A stretch of 64,000 nt of DNA from Papaver somniferum (taxonomy: Eukaryota; Streptophyta; Magnoliopsida; Ranunculales; Papaveraceae): contig NC_039361.1 of NCBI RefSeq assembly GCF_003573695.1, positions 89,732,149 through 89,796,148 of the forward strand. Reading direction: 5' to 3'. The translations under genes were made by a program, and so were the position numbers. Each line of letters starts with the position of its first letter. Position 1 is the stretch's first letter. The notes beneath the pieces are model-generated. The model was not told where the DNA came from, did not search any database, and saw nothing but the letters and a program-made list of their open reading frames with translations. This document shows positions 57,990 through 64,000 of this stretch, piece by piece.

Positions 57990-60621
57990 TCCCTCAAGGT
58001 CAAGGTGCTTTGAAGGTACCTTGATCTTGTTCACTCTACAGCACACACACACACACACTTACATATGCTAATAGAAATAAGGTGTTGTTGATGAGTAGTT
58101 AGGAAGGAGTATATGGTTGGTGTAGATCAAAGATGAGCAACACTGCAACAGCTGTTAACAAGCAAAAATGTAGCCAGACCTGTAAGAACTCTTGGGTTTC
58201 TGCACTGTATGATAAGTAGGTGATGTTGGAATCCAAGTAGCATTTATAGGGGTAGATTTAACAGCATATCCAGCAGTAAGAAATGATGGACACGGTACAA
58301 AAAAAAAACCAACTGATAAGAGTTGCAGTTCTAAGATGGAAAGTATCGTACTCATATGCTACAGTGAAAAGAAACCAATTGAACTTGCAGAGTATAAGCA
58401 AACACCTGCAGTTGATATAGCTTGAATGTGACTGTAGAATCATAATGTTGTAGCAAACAGAATATGACTATTTTGGTGTAGCAACAGTATAATATGCAGA
58501 TAGAAGTAGTAGTTGTAGTAGGTGTCATAGCAACATTAAGGATACAGACAGCAGCAGGAGTAGCTTGCACAGAAGAAATAATGAAATAGAAATAAGAGCA
58601 CATACCATCAGCACAATTAAACCTAAAGTACACATGAGCCAGCAACAAGAGTAGTCAGTTGTTCAAGACCATAATGAAAGGTAGGTGATTCTGCAGTTCA
58701 CAGAGAGTAGGAGATGGGAGCAACACAACAACATCAGTTGAGTCTTGTATCATTGGAAACATCACCAGGACAACTGCAAAACCTTAAACCAACTGACTAT
58801 ACTAACTGTACCACCATTTGTAGAAGTAAACAGTCTCACATACTACAACACTTGGAAAGTTTATCATTGGCATATGACACTCAACACATAGCAGGCCACA
58901 AAGAAAACCAGTTGCACTTCAGTTGCGTAATAACATGAGTTTGTAAGATGCAGGCTCATACAAATAGGCTTCACACAAGTTTGCTGTGAAGAAACCATGC
59001 ACAATTCTGCCTGTAACTGTATTCCTACCAGAAATAAGCTGAAAGCTCATTCAAAACATATTCACAATTCAAATCCTTAACATCATTAGCCTGTAAGCCG
59101 CAGTCTCACACAAACACAATTCCAGCACCACATCTTGCAATGACCATTCATGAGAGAACTAAACTATGAACACCATTAGCTTGCATACATCAATGACACG
59201 AGAGAAGAGTTAAGACCTTGAACTGATATCCATAAAATTATTGAGAGTACTGAAAAGTACTTGGTAGTTGTACCATTATTTATGCACTAAAAGAAAATGA
59301 AAAGATACTGATAGAGATAAAATATAAAGGACATCAGGCTATACTTAGAATTGAGTATAGACTCATCAAAGAGAACATCAGCCTGAACTTAATATAACTC
59401 ACCAATTCCAATCCCATAACATCATCTTCAGTTTCATCATTAAACTTGCAAGCCAACTCACTAATGAAAGAGGACTGTACCAAAGTTAGTACCAATGGGA
59501 TGAACCGATAAGAAGCAAATTAAGCACATATAGTGCAACAAACTCTCATTCCATACACACATCAATAAAAATTTGTGATTTAAGAGGAGATTTTCCTCAC
59601 TTTCAAGTGGAACAACTTTAAGATTCTCTCTTATTTAGACAAGGTGTAGAGGAGATAGGCATGCTCAGACTTAAAATCGTCAGGTATCAGCACAAGTAGG
59701 ACTTGATGAAAGAACTAGTTACCACAAACCTAGTTATAACGAAAGCAGCTTTTAAAGACAGAATTGTCTGTCGTTGAGCTAGTGATGTAGAAGCTGAACA
59801 GATGATGTTAAAACTAAAGTAATTTAAAGATAAAGTTTGAGATTTCCAGCAGAGACTCAAATTTCAGTTGATGAGATAAGTAATTTCAACCCAAAACAAC
59901 CAAACTGGAAATTGAAATACCAAGATCTCAAACCCTAAAACTGAGTTTTAGATCCAAAATCATGCTTAATCCTCTTAACGACGTTGCAATACTAGCATCA
60001 GGATCAGATACAACCTCACACTACTTAACCATAAATAATCACAACTGCATACTTTCCATGAAAATAATCTCTATGAACAAAATTAATGAAAATTAGAAGA
60101 ACTCAAACCTGTTAATTCGTACACTCCAACTCTAATACGAAATTCAAACTCAGAAACATCATGTAAAACACAAGATTCTTCAACACATATGTGAGGACTG
60201 CCTTGAAGTAATATATGAGAGCAACAACTTCTCAATCTTCTGCTGAATCCAATCGGTGAAACGACTTTAAGTTTTCGCCCTAACTAGACCGTAGTGTAGC
60301 GGACTAGAACATGCTCAGACTATCTCAGCATAAGGAATCAAGAGCAACAGATCTTGATGAAGAAATTAACTGCAAAAACAAGTTAATTACGATGGAAATC
60401 TTTGGTTGAAGATGAAATTGGATCAGATGTTGTTTTAAGTAATTTAGATCTGAGATGTAATTCTTTGTAGGATGAAGAACAATCTGCGAATTTCTGATGA
60501 AGAACAATCATAGTTATAAGATGTTGTTGATGAACAACAGCAGGAGAGGAATATTCAGTTGAATCAGTGGAAAAACTGGATCGATACCCTCAGAAATTCA
60601 TGATTTCTGAGTCTGATACCA
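57990..60621 (-). other. E7 interior
   Basis: 2.6 kb without supported genes on either strand. Minus frames 58155-58648 and 60325-60507 and plus frame 58714-58938 lack domains. A further (CA)n run followed by TTACATATGCTA at 58038-58070 resembles the LTR end. Confidence 0.5.
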
Positions 60622-60835
60622 TGTTAACATTCAATGAATGAATGTCTACATTGTATTGAGACGGTTTTATAATCAATTGATTATAGGAAGAAAGATAATT
60701 GTTACAGAGATCTCTCCAGGTTATATACTCGACTCAGCTCATTCCCTAACTCTCTACAAACCACACGTGCACATGACACGCCTACACTAAGATTTTCTCT
60801 ACAACACGCACACACACTTACATATGCAATTACCA

Positions 60836-61440
60836 ACGACATTACCAGTGTCGATATGGTTATTGTTAACGAACATGTATTGATCCCCTGTTTCCATGAA
60901 ATACAGTATACAACTTCAATTGTGTATGACTAACACCTTCGCTGATATAGGGAGATAAGTTACATGCCGTCATACCCGAAAATATTATCTGGAAACTTGG
61001 TGAGCATATTTGAGAGGATGGTTTGTAACACTATACATCTTACAGGTCATTCTTCCGTTTCATCTTGAAGAAGACTGTCAACGAGTGATTGTGTGTCCGC
61101 ATAAAAATTAGAAGAAGACTGTTAATGAGCCACAAAAACTCTTTGGAGAACCTGAAATAGAGGTAACAGAAAATTTATGGTGTTGCCATTATTATTTTAA
61201 CTGATGCACACTAGCTGATAAAGGTTACATAAATCAACTAACAACAGAATCCATGCGTTCACAGGAAGGAAGAGTATTCACCACATTCATACTCATAAAA
61301 GGTTTTGCAGACAAATAATAGTATTGCATGTTCTGTTCATATTGCCAAGACAAATTATCCCAGAATGGGCATTATAAACTTTTGGTATTTCACATACAAT
61401 GATGCATTTCTCGAAAGTACATGACCAATTGAAAAAGCGT
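60836..61440. other. Intergenic DNA
   Basis: AT-rich; I see no gene, repeat or transposon end in it. Confidence 0.4.
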
Positions 61441-63790
61441 GGGTCTAACTACCACACCAAATATTTTGCTTAGCAATCTGTATGGACAAACTCCAATATA
61501 CTTTATAGAGAATCAACTAGACAGTCAGACTCAATCTAGATAAAAGTACATCAAGGAGTTTTATATATCAATCTCTCGATTTGATCTATACTCAAGCAAA
61601 TAGAAATCTGCGAGTCTTTATCAAAGAGAGATAACTTGGATGGTACAAAAGACCAATATCCAAGTGTCAATCAATTTAAATCAACAACCAAAGGTTGGAT
61701 ATTCTAATTGATTGATCCTAACACACAACCTGTGATACTTCAATTATAAAGATAAACAATATAATCCGGAAATATAAATAACACAGACACCAGAATTTTG
61801 TTAACAAGGAAACCGCAAATGCAGAAAAACCCCAGGACCTAGTCCAGATTGAACACACACTGTATTAAGCCGCTACAAACACTAGCCTACTTCAAACTAA
61901 CTTCGGTCTGGACTGTAGTTGAACCCCAATCAATCTCACACTGATCCAAGGTACAGTTATGCTCCTACGTCTCTGATCCCAACAGGATGCTACGCACTTG
62001 ATTCCCTTAGGTGATCTCACCCACAACTAAGAGTTGCTACGACCCAAAGTCGAAGACTTTAATAAACAAATCTGTATCACACAAAAAAGTTTATAGTAAT
62101 AGATAAATATGTCTTCCACAGAATTACCTACAATTTTTTGTTCCGTCTTTTGATAAATTAAGGTGAACAGGAACCAATTGATAATCCGAAATTATATTCC
62201 CGAAGAACAGCCTAGTATTGTCAATCACCTCACAACAATCTTAATCGACGCGACGAAAGAAGATGTTGTGGAATCACAAACAATGAGACGAAGATGTTTG
62301 TGATTAATTTTTATATCTTGCCTATCAGAGATATTAATCTCAAGCCAATCCTTGAGATTGTACTCGTACGATAGAATATGCAAGATCATATCACACAACT
62401 ACGAGAAAGTAGTATCGGTCTGGCTTCACAATCCCAATGAAGTCTTTAAGTCGTTAACCTGGTTTAGAAGAAGAAACCAAAGGTTAAAGGAGTATCGACT
62501 CTAGCTATGCAACTAGTATCACACAGAAGATGTGGGGATTAGGTTTCCCAGTTGCTAGAGTTCTCCTTTATATAGCCTTTCAAATCAGGGTTTGCAATCA
62601 ATGTTAGCTTGGTAACAAAGCATTCAATATTCACCGTCAGATGAAAACCTGATTTAGATTCAAGCTAATATCTTTCAACCGTTAGATCTAAAGACCTAGC
62701 TTGTTATACACAAATGAAATGACGATTTTAGGTTTGTGTAACCGTACCCAAACATGTACATTTGTTGGTTCAATAGTAGTTAACCAAATGGTTAGCCATA
62801 TGAGCACTTTCATATCATCCAATCTCTTCTTCACCATAACTAGTTCAAATGACTCAAAAAACTAGTTAGAAAGTTGTTCAATTGCAAGGAAATCTTATGT
62901 AACTACACAAGACACAATTGAAGCAAAAATGATTTGATTCGCTCGAATCGGTTTATGAACTTTATATCCACGGTTTGCAAACTTGCATTCCTTAGTTTAT
63001 ATAAACATGAGTTCACAAACAATCGTCTTTATATATAGCCTAACTCAAGTTTGCGGACTGGGTTCGCGGACTTAAATTCCCGGAAGGAGTTCTCAAACTC
63101 CAGAAGATTTTCTCGGGTCGAGAATTTTCGCCAGTTCGCGGACTGGGTTCTCGGACTGAGTTCACGGCTCTAGTTCCGGTTCTCTTGATCAACAAAGTTC
63201 GCAAACTTCGGTTCAAGGAATAAGGACTTATACATATATGTGTTTCCACAACAATGCTTATATCCACCATTGAAACATTCTTCTACAATGTTATAATAGT
63301 CGTTAGACATAAAGAATCGACTATCGTCATCAAAGTCATTTTCAAAGTGATTGAAACATAACATGACTTTCGTCACTAGGTAAAGATAAGTTTGGCCAAA
63401 GCAAAAGCTTACCAACACATATTTCGAGAAATAGATAGGCGAGATAAACTCGGCTCGAAATAGCAAATGTGAATAATCAAAGTCTATATAGCACAACGAC
63501 TTTTGTCTCAAGATAGGAGATAGAGTAGATAGACTTTTGAGTGATAGATAAATTCAAGTCTCCACATACCTTTTAGTCGATGAAGATCCACCAGTTCCTT
63601 GAGTAGTTCTTCGTTTTGTATGATGATCGCCATGGAGTTCTTGAGCTCAACTACACTTTCTATCCTAGTCCGAGACCTTAGCTATAGTAGACTAGAAATC
63701 AAGGCTTATAGTTTTGATCACTAACATTGACAAACATGCTTGAGATAGCAACGCATGCGAAGTCGACCGAGCAATGCTCTAACACCAATA
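61441..63790 (-). mobile_element. Copia-like LTR and leader remnants, minus orientation
   Basis: On the minus strand TGGTGTTAGAGC (63787-63776) looks like a mutated Met primer site (TGGTATCAGAGC), followed by CATTGCTCGGTCGACTTCGC as in Copia leaders. Further along, TATATAAAGGAGAAC (minus, near 62575-62560) resembles an LTR promoter. The minus sequence near 61470-61440 (GGTGTGGTAGTTAGACCCAC) looks like an element boundary. Minus frames at 63040-63511 show no retroelement domain. Repeated TTCGCGGACTGGGTTC-like phrases fill 63055-63170. Boundaries are not resolved. Confidence 0.4.
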
Positions 63791-64000
63791 TTAATTAACA
63801 ACAACCTGTATTGGAATTATAAAGGAGATAGAGGACTTGACCAGATCTGTTATGTTCGTCGCCACGGGAAAAGAGGCATACGATTTAATCAATGTAGCGT
63901 CTCTAAAATGACGGCTATTCACAAATCTCTAACGACAGCTACATCCAGTTTATTATAAATTCTATGTAAAACTAAATTCAATGGTATTGAACACACTCTC
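63791..64000. other. Right edge, possibly start of an LTR cut by the window
   Basis: If the site at 63776-63787 is a primer site, this stretch would be the end of the 5' LTR of a minus-strand element reaching past the window. The plus frame 63755-63958 has no recognised domain. Confidence 0.25.

Larger units (their letters stand above)
57018..60835 (-). mobile_element. E7: non-coding Copia-type LTR element, minus orientation
   Basis: LTRs of about 215 bp (57018-57989 minus the hAT MITE, and 60622-60835) start TGTTAACATTCAATG and end ATTACCA in window orientation. The minus-strand primer site TGGTATCAGAC (60621-60611) directly abuts the 5' LTR, fitting initiator Met tRNA. A minus GAGGGA next to 57990 can serve as polypurine tract. 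The 2.6-kb interior has no gag or pol. The TSD is ambiguous: CCAAC at 57013-57017 recurs at 60833-60837 but overlaps the LTR end. The large non-coding interior resembles LARD-type elements. Confidence 0.7.

Noticed and set aside
58352..58648. 98-codon minus ORF in E7
   Set aside because: Low-complexity Thr/Cys sequence, no domain and no matching frame elsewhere. Probably chance.

Overview
This window is plant nuclear DNA. One host gene is present: a five-exon RING-type E3 ubiquitin ligase at 52044-53518, with GT-AG introns and AT-rich flanks. Nearly everything else is LTR retrotransposon sequence, with some non-autonomous DNA transposons and a retroposed LINE fragment. The gene family and the element lineages (Tat, Athila, Copia) point to a eudicot. 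A Ranunculales or Papaveraceae relative is only a guess.

The left four fifths is a single nest of elements, which I resolved from LTR pairs and target-site duplications (TSDs). E1 (543-51784, plus, Tat-like Ty3/Gypsy, TSD CCTTC) inserted about 260 bp upstream of the RING gene start codon. E2 (7245-49369, plus, Athila-like) inserted in E1. E2's 5' LTR was then hit twice: by E3 (7345-20424, minus, Tat-like, TSD ACTAC/ATTAC) and by E4 (21443-43500, minus, non-autonomous Athila-like, TSD GTTGA). E4 in turn carries E5 (22333-30419, plus, a relative of E4, TSD ATGAT) in one LTR. E4 also holds E6 (35170-39436, plus, small LTR element with a Met-tRNA primer site, TSD CCTTG) in its coding region, and a Mutator-like MITE at 32968-33288.

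No element in the nest has an intact pol. E1 has a reduced gag and, antisense to it, a decayed spliced gene for a plant mobile domain (PMD) protein. E3 has gag, a damaged protease and, antisense, a pair of in-phase acidic exons. E2 has gag and protease, with the start of reverse transcriptase fused to the end of integrase by a large deletion. E4 and E5 share an unusual Tyr/Gln-rich gag-position ORF found here in two copies. E6 carries long ORFs that match no retroelement protein I know. All must have depended on enzymes supplied by other elements.

To the right of E1 lie the RING gene (52.0-53.5 kb), a LINE deletion derivative (54.5-55.2 kb), unannotated intergenic DNA, a non-coding Copia-type element E7 (57018-60835, minus) whose LTR holds a hAT MITE with a perfect 8-bp TSD, and Copia-like remnants at 61.4-63.8 kb.

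The clearest functional question is whether the E1 3' LTR, whose TATA box points at the RING gene, affects that gene's expression. The most unusual coding signals are the antisense PMD gene in E1, the E6 ORFs with repeated (F/Y)DRGK motifs, and the shared E4/E5 ORF. I saw no tRNA, rRNA or CRISPR array. LTR boundaries with matching TSDs are firm to the base; boundaries of decayed coding regions are approximate.
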